Under the pieces are notes generated by a model, which did not search any database, was not told the origin of the DNA, and was given only the letters and a program-made list of their open reading frames with translations. Shown here piece by piece: positions 37,685 through 46,037 of a stretch of DNA of 64,000 nt (position 1 is the first letter of the stretch; each line of letters opens with the position of its first letter). Source of the DNA: Glaciecola sp965660625 (GTDB lineage Bacteria > Pseudomonadota > Gammaproteobacteria > Enterobacterales > Alteromonadaceae); the NCBI GenBank assembly GCA_965660625.1, contig CBFIAR010000002.1, positions 147,665 to 211,664 on the forward strand, read 5' to 3'. The position numbers and the translations under genes are program-made.

Positions 37685-37698
37685 ACAAAAAGGGCGTT

Positions 37699-38787
37699 AT
37701 GGAAGACCGTTTGGCTGCAATTAATCTTTCACCGTTTCAACTGCGCAACATGTTGAAAACAGTAGTGATCATTATTGATGAGCATTTTGATATTTTATAT
37801 GTCAATGATGCTGCCTTGGCGTTGCTGGAAACCGGTTTAAAACAAATCCACGATCGTAAATTCTATGAATTTTTTTTGGAAGATGGCATTGAGCGTTCGA
37901 CATTTGAAGATGCCTTTCGAAATAGAGAAGACTTCAGTGAAACAGAGGTACAGCTATTTTTTAAAGATGGACGTTGTGTGTTAACGGACATGACGGCCAC
38001 TTGTTTTGATTCCGATGGGCAACGCATGATGCTGCTAGAAATAAGGCAAATCGATAAACAAAAAAAAATAACCCAAGAAACCATTCAGCATGCTCAGCAA
38101 GAAGCAGCGCGGGAACTTGTTCGAGGCCTTGCCCATGAAATTAAAAACCCTCTTGGCGGCATTCGCGGCGCGGCGCAATTGCTCGAAAAAGAATTGACCA
38201 ACCCAGAACAGAAAGAATTTACGCAAATGATTGTTGATCAGTCAGACCGCTTGTGTTCACTCGTCGACCGACTTTTAGGGCCAAATGCTTTACCGCAAAT
38301 GAAATGGACGAATATTCATGAGGTAATTGAGAAGGTACGGGCGGTTATATTCGCAGATACGCTACAAGTGATTCAAATAGAAAGAGACTATGATGTATCG
38401 ATACCTGATTTGTTTGTCGACCCTGATATGTTGCAGCAGGCTCTATTAAATATTGCTCGAAACAGCATGCAAGCTTTGAAATCGGATGAAACACCCAATG
38501 CATGTATTAAGTTGAAAACGCGTATTGAAAGACAGTCGGTGATTAAAGGTAAACGTTATGGCTTGAGCGCTCTCATTAGTATTACTGATAATGGACCAGG
38601 TATCCCTAAAGAGCTGAAAGATACCGTTTTTTATCCAATGGTAACGAGTAAGCAGAATGGCAGCGGTTTAGGGTTATCAATAGCGCAAAATCTAACGAAC
38701 CACCATGATGGCAAAATCGACGTGGAGAGTTATCCTGGAAATACGGAATTTACCTTGTATTTACCCATTAAGAAAAGGCTTGAATAG
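37699..38787 (+). CDS. glnL: Nitrogen regulation sensor kinase/phosphatase NtrB (GlnL)
   Basis: NtrB phosphorylates NtrC under nitrogen limitation and dephosphorylates it when PII is bound. The 362-residue soluble protein has an N-terminal PAS domain (about 15-130), the phosphoacceptor region GLAHEIKNPLGGIRGAAQLL with His146, and a C-terminal HATPase domain (ITDNGPGIP, GSGLGLSIAQN). It lacks transmembrane segments, as expected. glnG starts two bases after its stop. Confidence 0.96.
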   Translation: MEDRLAAINLSPFQLRNMLKTVVIIIDEHFDILYVNDAALALLETGLKQIHDRKFYEFFLEDGIERSTFEDAFRNREDFSETEVQLFFKDGRCVLTDMTATCFDSDGQRMMLLEIRQIDKQKKITQETIQHAQQEAARELVRGLAHEIKNPLGGIRGAAQLLEKELTNPEQKEFTQMIVDQSDRLCSLVDRLLGPNALPQMKWTNIHEVIEKVRAVIFADTLQVIQIERDYDVSIPDLFVDPDMLQQALLNIARNSMQALKSDETPNACIKLKTRIERQSVIKGKRYGLSALISITDNGPGIPKELKDTVFYPMVTSKQNGSGLGLSIAQNLTNHHDGKIDVESYPGNTEFTLYLPIKKRLE

Positions 38788-38789
38788 TT

Positions 38790-40196
38790 ATGAATGAACC
38801 AGTATGGATTGTCGATGACGACAGCTCTATTCGTTGGGTTTTGCAAAAAGCATTGCAAGCAGCCAACATTGCATGCGTTAGCTTTGAGAACCCAGAAGAC
38901 TTATTGCTTCAACTGCAATCAGGCCAAGCACCACAGATAGTCATTTCTGATGTGAAGATGCCGCAAATGGATGGTATGACCTTGCTAAAAGAGATCCATC
39001 TACACTATCCTGAAATGCCCGTTATTATCATGACAGCGCATTCTGATTTAGATAGCGCGGTGAATGCATATCAAGGTGGGGCCTTTGAATATTTGCCAAA
39101 GCCGTTTGATGTTGATGAAGCGGTAACTCTCACCAAGCGAGCGATGGAACATGCAAAAGAGCAAACTAAGCTTAGGCAGGTTCAAAAAGTGAGTCCAACG
39201 GCAGAGATTATTGGTGAAGCGCCGGCAATGCAGGAAGTCTTTCGTGCGGTTGGCCGTCTGTCGCGTTCCTCAATAAGTGTATTGATCAACGGTCAATCAG
39301 GCACAGGTAAAGAGCTCGTAGCGCTTGCTTTGCACAAACACAGTCCACGTTCAGCGAATACATTTGTTGCTTTAAATATGGCTGCAATCCCTGCGGATTT
39401 GGTTGAATCCGAACTTTTTGGACATGAAAAGGGCGCATTTACAGGGGCACAAGGGGCACGTCAGGGGCGGTTTGAGCAAGCGAATGGCGGTACATTATTC
39501 TTAGATGAAATTGGCGATATGCCTATTGATGTTCAAACTCGTCTATTAAGAGTGTTAGCCGAAGGGCAATTTTATAGAGTCGGCGGACACAATCCTGTTA
39601 GCGTCGATGTGCGAATAATTGCTGCGACACATCAAAACTTAGAGAAGCGTGTTGCAGAAGGGAAGTTTCGCGAGGATTTATATCATCGTTTAAACGTTAT
39701 CCGTATCCATATTCCTTCACTCAATGAGCGCAGAGAAGATATTGCTTTGTTAGCGAATCATTTCCTAATTAAAGCAAGTAAAGAATTGGGTGTCGAGGGG
39801 AAAATTTTAACCAAGGCTGCTGCGAAAGTACTATCGCAGTTAGGTTGGCCGGGTAATGTTCGTCAGCTAGAGAACACTTGCCGATGGCTCACAGTAATGG
39901 CCAGTGGGCAGGAAATTCATCCCGCTGATTTACCTCCAGAACTGCTCACTTCCCCTGACGAACTGAAGGTAGAAGAGTCGAGTAACGATTGGACAACATT
40001 ACTGTCGCAATGGGCTGATTCGGAATTAGGTGCGGGTCATGACAATATTTTAGGTGACGCAATGCCAATTTTTGAGAAAATTTTATTACAGCGCGCGCTA
40101 AAGTACACCCACGGCCATAAGCAAGATGCAGCCAAGAAGCTGGGGTGGGGGCGCAATACCTTAACCAGGAAATTGAAAGAACTGGACATGGATTGA
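38790..40196 (+). CDS. glnG: Nitrogen regulator NtrC (GlnG), sigma-54 activator
   Basis: The 468-residue protein has a receiver domain with Asp54 (VISDVKMPQMDG), a sigma-54-interacting AAA+ domain with Walker A GQSGTGKE, the GAFTGA loop that contacts sigma-54 (ELFGHEKGAFTGAQG) and DEIGDMP, and a Fis-type helix-turn-helix at the C-terminus (QDAAKKLGWGRNTLTRKLKEL). It should activate glnA from the sigma-54 promoter and, through the palindrome at 37668, control its own operon. Confidence 0.97.
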   Translation: MNEPVWIVDDDSSIRWVLQKALQAANIACVSFENPEDLLLQLQSGQAPQIVISDVKMPQMDGMTLLKEIHLHYPEMPVIIMTAHSDLDSAVNAYQGGAFEYLPKPFDVDEAVTLTKRAMEHAKEQTKLRQVQKVSPTAEIIGEAPAMQEVFRAVGRLSRSSISVLINGQSGTGKELVALALHKHSPRSANTFVALNMAAIPADLVESELFGHEKGAFTGAQGARQGRFEQANGGTLFLDEIGDMPIDVQTRLLRVLAEGQFYRVGGHNPVSVDVRIIAATHQNLEKRVAEGKFREDLYHRLNVIRIHIPSLNERREDIALLANHFLIKASKELGVEGKILTKAAAKVLSQLGWPGNVRQLENTCRWLTVMASGQEIHPADLPPELLTSPDELKVEESSNDWTTLLSQWADSELGAGHDNILGDAMPIFEKILLQRALKYTHGHKQDAAKKLGWGRNTLTRKLKELDMD

Positions 40197-40452
40197 TAAG
40201 TGCCTATGGTTAACCATAAGTTTGGTACAATTGCATATCTAAAGTTACGCTCGGTAGCACGTTATAGCGGTTTTGAGCAACCCTTCAGTTAGATTGAAAA
40301 TGACCACCGACACATGGATTATCAGTTGAATACGGAATCTGATACTCTTTGTTATAGACTCACAGTGTGATTGAACCGTTGGAGCTTCAGCTCGGCTAGG
40401 GCGTTGTAGGGAAAGTTGCTGACACCCGTACTCCTATGAAAAGTAGCTATTT

Positions 40453-40791
40453 TTGGTATTTCAACCCATTATTGATATCCAGCCTGGTTTGGTTATTGGC
40501 GGTGAATCGTTAATACGTTGGCAGCATCCAGAAGTATTGAACTATTTGACCATTGAGTTAACCGAGCGAAGTATCGTGGCAAATGTAGCAGAAACTCAGG
40601 TAACGCTGCAAAAGATTCAAGAAATGGGCATAAAAACGACTGCCGAAGGCATTGAAACAGCAGAGCAATTGTTATCAATGAAGGCACTAGGCTGTAACTA
40701 TGGTCACGGCTACTTCTTATGAAGGCCAGTAGAAAAACGTGTTTTTGTAAGCATTTTGTTAGATGGATTAGCTATTTTAAATGACATATAG
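40453..40791 (+). pseudogene. Remnant of an EAL-domain phosphodiesterase gene
   Basis: The frame 40453-40722 reads pieces of an EAL domain in order but with gaps: FQPIIDIQPGLVIGGESLIRW, then LTIELTERSIVAN, then TTAEGIETAEQLLSMKALGC, YGHGYF. The segments between them, including the DDFGTG metal-binding region, are missing, so the domain is shrunk to about 90 residues from about 240. After GYFL a TGA stop interrupts, and the same frame continues RPVEKRVF to 40791, the normal EAL end. There is no start codon context and no upstream sensor domain. It cannot be a working phosphodiesterase. Confidence 0.85.
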
Positions 40792-40899
40792 GCCGCATCA
40801 ATAAAGCGCAAAATGGCTTAAGCTCATTTTTTAATAAGCGCAAGAGCGGGTATAAATCTGCTGATTCAAGCACCTGGCTGATAATAGAAGAAGTGCTGT

Positions 40900-41502
40900 T
40901 CAAAGTAGCAAACTGATGCCTAACGCTAGCATGACGAATCCAACTGCAAACTCAAGTAGTTTCCAAGATAATGGCTTCTTAAAAATAGGAATAAGCAGTT
41001 TTGCTCCATAACCCAGTGAAAAAAAGAACACGAATGATGCCGTAACTGCGCCGACACCAAAGGCTAACTGCTGTCCCTCATATTGCGTTGAAATAGAACC
41101 TAAGAGTACAAAGGTATCGAGATAAACGTGTGGATTTAGCCAAGTAAATGCCAAACACGTCACAGCCGCAGTTATCACACTGCCCACGTCTTTACCTTCA
41201 GCTTTCAGCGCATGCTCTGTTGTTATGGCAGAGTTGAAACTAATTACTGCATAGAAGAACAAGAACGCCGCGCCAGCATATCTCGCAATTTGTTCAATGA
41301 GTGGAAATTTCTGTACGATAGCACCGAAACCAGCGACACCCGCAGAGATAAGAATAGCATCAGATAGGGCACAAATGAGACACACGACGAATACATGTTG
41401 TTGTTTTAAACCTTGCTTCAGAACAAAAGCGTTTTGTGCGCCAATAGCGAGTATTAGTGAAATGCCGAGTGAAAAACCTGCAAGTAAAACTGACGTACTC
41501 AT
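40900..41502 (-). CDS. LysE/ArgO family amino-acid exporter
   Basis: A 200-residue membrane protein with six hydrophobic segments. GISLILAIGAQNAFVLKQGL at the N-terminus and FTWLNPHVYLDTFVLLGSI are signatures of the LysE/ArgO branch, which exports lysine or arginine. The ArgO-like GAQNAFVLKQG motif favours basic amino acids over other LysE relatives. No LysG/ArgP regulator is adjacent. Confidence 0.92.
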   Translation of the reverse strand: MSTSVLLAGFSLGISLILAIGAQNAFVLKQGLKQQHVFVVCLICALSDAILISAGVAGFGAIVQKFPLIEQIARYAGAAFLFFYAVISFNSAITTEHALKAEGKDVGSVITAAVTCLAFTWLNPHVYLDTFVLLGSISTQYEGQQLAFGVGAVTASFVFFFSLGYGAKLLIPIFKKPLSWKLLEFAVGFVMLALGISLLL

Positions 41503-41545
41503 ATATTGTTCCTAATTAAAAAGTGCTCCGTCAGCAAAAAGCGGA

Positions 41546-42877
41546 CTATTGTTTTTGAACGTTAGACTTCAAACGAAGCACTAACGTTTCTGATATTTTA
41601 TCTTGTATAGCTTGTCTATTCGGATCCCAATAAATTTGCAAAAAGCCGAGTAGTCCCGTCGCAAAACCTGCACCATAACCACCGTATCGCCCAAAGCTCT
41701 CCCAAAGCGATGGGTAATTACCGTCAAGTTTTACTACTTCTATTCCCATAATCCTTTTGCCAATAGTTTGTCCACGCCACCAAGCGGTGAATACGCTAAA
41801 ATAGAGGGCAGCCCAGCCTAAGCTAAGACCTAGGTCAGCCATTATACCTTCAACCCATTGCAAGACGCTGGTTACCTTACTTTTTTGCTTAGCAGGTTCT
41901 GTTGATTCAACAATTTCGATTATATCATCAGTATAAGCATTGCGTTCCTCGTCCAATGTGTTGATGAATTTTTCCATAAACAACAACTTATTTTCATCAG
42001 TCCATTCTTTTTGTAGGATGATATCGCTGGACGTTGCATGAATATCTTCGACGGGGATTTTCATGGCAGCAGCACCGATGGCTGCACTTTCAGCGTATTT
42101 AATTAAGCACTGACTGTTATTGCTGCAGCCTATGTCTATTAGTATGGAAGCTAGATCGAGAAGACTTTTCATGGTGTCTTCATTTTCCTGATTTTGTTGC
42201 GCGGGGCTTAACACCGGTTTATCTGACTCTCCTAAATCAGACACGACGGTAAATACGATGACAAATATTAAACATGCAGATATGCCCCTAAATGTCAGTC
42301 GCACAAAATTAAAGCGTTTTTGTTGTGTAAGGCGATTACCCGCTTTGAAGAATGTCAGGGCAACAAAGCCGGCGAGAAGAAGAGCGCTGAGTGTACTGAG
42401 CACAGCAATAAGAAATACATCAATGAGCATAGCGACGCCTCTGCGAGCTGGGGTTGCAAGTGGTTGCCCCAGCAACTCCTGTGAAACGGTAAAAGCGTAA
42501 GGCGTAACTATTGCGCGTGTTTCTTTATTCGATAATTCTTCCGTGTTGTTATTATCCAGCGTCGCTCTTTCTTTATTATCAGCTTCACGGATATTTTCTA
42601 TCTCTGTTACATTTTCGATAGATTCAACATCTTCGGAATCTGCTCTGCTAGCAGAATGGTCAACCAATTTTGAGTGCTTGTTCTCAGCCATGAATTTTGA
42701 TTCTTCTTGCGTTTCATCATGAAGTTCATCCATCATTTCATCGGCACGATTGTGTGTATTATTTTTTAGCTTGTGAGCCGGATCGTCGGGTGACTCAGCT
42801 ACTTTTTTTATATCTGTTTCGTCATGCTCTGAATCAAGATCGAAAGAATGCTGTTTAGGGTTGTCGGTAGAAGCCAT
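41546..42877 (-). CDS. RDD family membrane protein with long acidic N-terminus
   Basis: The 443-residue protein begins with about 130 hydrophilic, Asp/Glu-rich residues that look disordered, then ATPARRGVAMLIDVFLIAVLSTLSALLLAGFVAL, which opens the RDD domain (Arg-Arg-x2-Ala-x-Leu-Ile-Asp). A soluble insert follows (about 205-325) with two cysteines (GCSNNSQCLIKYAESAA), and then the closing RDD segments (WWRGQTIGKRIMGIEVVKLDG). The large insert and acidic tail make it longer than simple RDD proteins. Function is unknown; some RDD proteins are ion antiporters. Confidence 0.85.
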   Translation of the reverse strand: MASTDNPKQHSFDLDSEHDETDIKKVAESPDDPAHKLKNNTHNRADEMMDELHDETQEESKFMAENKHSKLVDHSASRADSEDVESIENVTEIENIREADNKERATLDNNNTEELSNKETRAIVTPYAFTVSQELLGQPLATPARRGVAMLIDVFLIAVLSTLSALLLAGFVALTFFKAGNRLTQQKRFNFVRLTFRGISACLIFVIVFTVVSDLGESDKPVLSPAQQNQENEDTMKSLLDLASILIDIGCSNNSQCLIKYAESAAIGAAAMKIPVEDIHATSSDIILQKEWTDENKLLFMEKFINTLDEERNAYTDDIIEIVESTEPAKQKSKVTSVLQWVEGIMADLGLSLGWAALYFSVFTAWWRGQTIGKRIMGIEVVKLDGNYPSLWESFGRYGGYGAGFATGLLGFLQIYWDPNRQAIQDKISETLVLRLKSNVQKQ

Positions 42878-42923
42878 GATGAGTCCGTTATTATTTTACT
42901 GTTTTGTGTCATTTCGTTCGCGA

Positions 42924-43865
42924 TCAAAAACGCCAGGCAATAAAGCGGCTTGTTTTTGCGCCTTGTGCCATCGTAATCGTTTTACATTCGCTTGCGCCAA
43001 GTTTTTTCGCGAATAACATCAGTGGAGCAACATTTTCTTTTTTCGACAGTAATGTCGTAAACCACTTAACTTGCTTTTTAAAGTCAACGCTCTCTTTCAT
43101 CATGTTGTTAACAAATTCAAACTCACCACCTTCGCACCAAAGCTCATTATGTTGACCACCAAAATTGAGTGATGAGTGATTTTTGGTTGTTGAGTCCTTA
43201 CCTCTGCGTTTATGACTATGCCGAGCTAAATTTTTATTTTTCTTTTTGCTGCCAGCTAAAGCCGCATCGGCAGAAACGTGAAAGGGGGGATTACATAAAC
43301 TGAAATTAAACATTTCATCTGCTCTAATGATGCCAGAAAATATTGCTTTTACTTGTTTTTGTTGTCGAACTTTGACGAGCTGTCGTACATTAGGGTTAGC
43401 ATCAGTAATAAGACTAGCGCTAGAAAATGAAGCGTGATTAATTTCACTTCCAAGCATGCTCCAACCATAGCTTTGACTTGCTATTATAGGGTAGATAAGG
43501 TTTGCGCCTGTGCCAATATCTAAGCCACGGATCTGCTTTCCTTCAGGTATTTTACCGTTGTTGTCTAGCGCCAGTAAATCAGCAATGTAATGAATATAAT
43601 CGGCTCGGCCTGGCACTGCTGGACACAAAAAACCGTCAGGAATATCCCAATGTTGAATTTGGTAAAATTGCTTCAACAAGGCTGCATTTAAAGCTTTCAC
43701 CGCCGATGGTTGCGAAAAGTCAATGGTGAGCTTCCCTAAGGGGTTTGGCGCTAAATGGTGTTTAAGTGGCGCATAGTTATCAGCTAATGCCACAAAGTCA
43801 TAGCCAAGATTATGCGGATTTCTCGGGTGCATTTCAGGTTTCGCATTAGTTTGCGCTACTTTCAT
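42924..43865 (-). CDS. rlmF: 23S rRNA (adenine-1618-N6)-methyltransferase RlmF
   Basis: The 313-residue protein opens with MHPRNPHNLGYDF after an 11-residue lead, then has HWDIPDGFLCPAVPGRADYIHYIADLL, the SAM-binding GLDIGTGANLIYP and the catalytic NPPF motif (CNPPFHVSADAAL), all diagnostic of RlmF/YbiN. It methylates A1618 of 23S rRNA. A lysine-rich stretch (SKKKNKNLARHSHKRRGKD) follows the catalytic motif and is more basic than usual. Confidence 0.94.
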   Translation of the reverse strand: MKVAQTNAKPEMHPRNPHNLGYDFVALADNYAPLKHHLAPNPLGKLTIDFSQPSAVKALNAALLKQFYQIQHWDIPDGFLCPAVPGRADYIHYIADLLALDNNGKIPEGKQIRGLDIGTGANLIYPIIASQSYGWSMLGSEINHASFSSASLITDANPNVRQLVKVRQQKQVKAIFSGIIRADEMFNFSLCNPPFHVSADAALAGSKKKNKNLARHSHKRRGKDSTTKNHSSLNFGGQHNELWCEGGEFEFVNNMMKESVDFKKQVKWFTTLLSKKENVAPLMLFAKKLGASECKTITMAQGAKTSRFIAWRF

Positions 43866-44058
43866 TTTGTTATCACTCTACAATGCCTAAAATACTCACT
43901 TACCGTCATTCTATAACAACTTGGCTTGCAAATCAGATAGTAATCTATGCAAATGTGGGATAAAAACTTATCTTTTCAATGAAAAATAATCACGCCTTTA
44001 CTGTTTATGCACATGCTTTATATTCATTTATTAAAGATATCTAGGCTTGTACTGGCGA

Positions 44059-44400
44059 ATGAATAAAGCGCAACCTCACTTGCATGCATGTTCAGAGTGC
44101 GATCTCCTAATCACAATGCCTGAAGTCATTTCACATCGATCTAACGTGCGCTTTCCGAGATACAATCACAGCATCGCGGTTGGGCATAACAATGCAAGAC
44201 ATTACGCCCTGGCTACTAGTTTTATCTGGCTTATTTTGATGTTTATTGCTTGGACACTTTCTATTCTTTCAAGCTATAAAAATGTTGCATTTGTAGCAAG
44301 CGCTTGGCTAGGAAAATTGATGAGGTATATTTTACAATGGTCAATGGTTGAAGTATTTCTTGTAGGTGTTCTCGCGGCTCAAATTAATCAATATCTGTAA
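44059..44400 (+). pseudogene. Shortened PqiA-like membrane protein, probable remnant
   Basis: The frame carries the N-terminal PqiA signature HACSECDLLITMPEV, but the second zinc-ribbon pair, normally CPRC, reads FPRYN, losing both cysteines. A transmembrane segment follows (about 55-75), and after it the sequence jumps to the late PqiA element ILQWSMVEVFLVGVLAAQIN with the intervening helices missing. The product would be 113 residues instead of roughly 200 for a single PqiA domain. The partner mce-like gene (PqiB/YebT) is absent. I judge it non-functional, though a short membrane protein could still be made. Confidence 0.7.
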
Positions 44401-44411
44401 GCCAGGTGAGC

Positions 44412-45752
44412 TTAGAGCAACAGTATTGTTCCCAAACCCAAGAATGCCACAAAACCGACGATATCAGTTACCGTTGTTAAAATGACTGAGCCTGAAAGTG
44501 CGGGATCTATTTTCAATTTATCTAGAATGACCGGTACGAAAACGCCGGCAAATGCTGCTGCAACAATATTTAGAAAAATAGCGATAGCGATGACGGCGCC
44601 AATTAAAAGGTCGCCAAACCAAGCAAATGCAACCAAGCCAATAACAATAGCCCAAATAAAACCGTTTAATCCACCCACTTTCAGCTCTTTGCTGAGCAGC
44701 ACCATAGTGTTGGCAGGGGTTACTTGCTTCAATGCTAAGCCGCGTATAATCAGGGTCAGCGTTTGGCTACCGGCAATGCCGCCCATACTCGCGACCACAG
44801 GCATTAATACCGCCAAGGCAACGACTTGTTGCAAGGTTGCTTCAAACATACCAATAAAGGCACTTGCCAAAAAAGCGGTTAACAAATTAATGCCTAACCA
44901 GAACGCACGGGCTTTGGCACTTCGACGCACAGGTGAAAACAAATCCTCATTTTCATCCATACCTGCGCTAGCCATCAGTTGGCGTTCATAATACTCTTCA
45001 CTTAGTTCAGACGCTGTCGTCACGTCTATTCTGCCTATTAATTTACGGTTTTCATCGACTACGGGCAGGGCGCCATAGGTTGAAAATAGCACATCTTTTG
45101 CTACCTTTTGACCTTCATCTGTAGCGTTAATGACAGGGAAATCGTCTAACGCTGCATCCACAAGTGGCACGTGTTCTGGCAATGCATACAGTTTAGCAAT
45201 GGGAACGGCTTCAGAAAAATGACCTGAACGATTGATCAGAAAAATAGTATCAGTATGGCGTGGTATTTCACGGCGTAAAAGCCTAATACCTTCTCGCACT
45301 CGCGCGTTTAAAGGCAATACTAAGTAGTCATGCGTAATCCAGTGGCCTACCTGGTCCTCTGGGTATTGATTTGCTTCAGTAAAGTATTGTCTTTGTACTC
45401 TATCCATCGCAGCGTATGCGCGTTCAACTAACTCTTCAGGCAATGAGTCAGCGAGTTCAAGCAAGTCCTCTGCTTCAATACCAACAAACAACTTATCCCA
45501 TTGCTCGGGTTCTGTGGCGCGCACAAGGACTTCACGAGGATCGCCGCGCATCGCAATGAGGATACCAAGCTTTTTATGGTCGGGTAGGGTCTGCCAAAGA
45601 CTTAAGCGTTGTTCGATCGGCAGCGACTCGAGTAACGAAGCCATCTCATCTTCATCGGCCTGCGCAATAATAGCAGCAATACCGACACCGCTCTCGCTTA
45701 AGTCAGAATGGCTAATAACCTCTTCAATCAAATCAGGTAAAGTTTCAGACAC
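44412..45752 (-). CDS. mgtE: Magnesium transporter MgtE
   Basis: The 446-residue protein has the MgtE N-terminal superhelical domain (about 25-130), two CBS domains (about 135-255) that sense intracellular magnesium, a connecting helix and five transmembrane segments. The pore signatures VLMPVVASMGGIAGSQTLTL and DPALSGSVILTTVTDIVGF are intact. It should be a gated Mg2+ channel in the inner membrane. No M-box riboswitch-like leader is evident in the upstream 280 bases. Confidence 0.95.
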   Translation of the reverse strand: MSETLPDLIEEVISHSDLSESGVGIAAIIAQADEDEMASLLESLPIEQRLSLWQTLPDHKKLGILIAMRGDPREVLVRATEPEQWDKLFVGIEAEDLLELADSLPEELVERAYAAMDRVQRQYFTEANQYPEDQVGHWITHDYLVLPLNARVREGIRLLRREIPRHTDTIFLINRSGHFSEAVPIAKLYALPEHVPLVDAALDDFPVINATDEGQKVAKDVLFSTYGALPVVDENRKLIGRIDVTTASELSEEYYERQLMASAGMDENEDLFSPVRRSAKARAFWLGINLLTAFLASAFIGMFEATLQQVVALAVLMPVVASMGGIAGSQTLTLIIRGLALKQVTPANTMVLLSKELKVGGLNGFIWAIVIGLVAFAWFGDLLIGAVIAIAIFLNIVAAAFAGVFVPVILDKLKIDPALSGSVILTTVTDIVGFVAFLGLGTILLL

Positions 45753-46037
45753 AAGAGGCTCCCCAGTAAATGGCTGATAATGCGCGTAGATTCACATCAA
45801 ACGACATAAACTGCAACGGATATTTAGATTATTTATATAGATAAAGCGGAGTGTTTTACAGGGTTTAACTTTTGTTTTGAGCGTTCGGATGAAGCGGTCA
45901 TTTAAGACACAATATTGATGGATTGACCGCTTAAAAATGCATTTAAATTGGGAGATAGAATACTGATTCACTCTGCAATTTTGGCACTATATAAAAATAC
46001 TATTCGACACATCGATTAGCTCTGAATCGTTGCTCTT

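Noticed and set aside
40493..40687. Minus-strand frame over the EAL remnant
   Set aside because: Antisense to recognisable EAL motifs and unlike any protein.
44482..44991. 169-codon frame antisense to mgtE
   Set aside because: Entirely inside a gene with intact pore motifs; composition is that of an antisense frame.
45753..46037. Magnesium riboswitch before mgtE
   Set aside because: I could not find the conserved loops of an M-box or mgtA-type leader.
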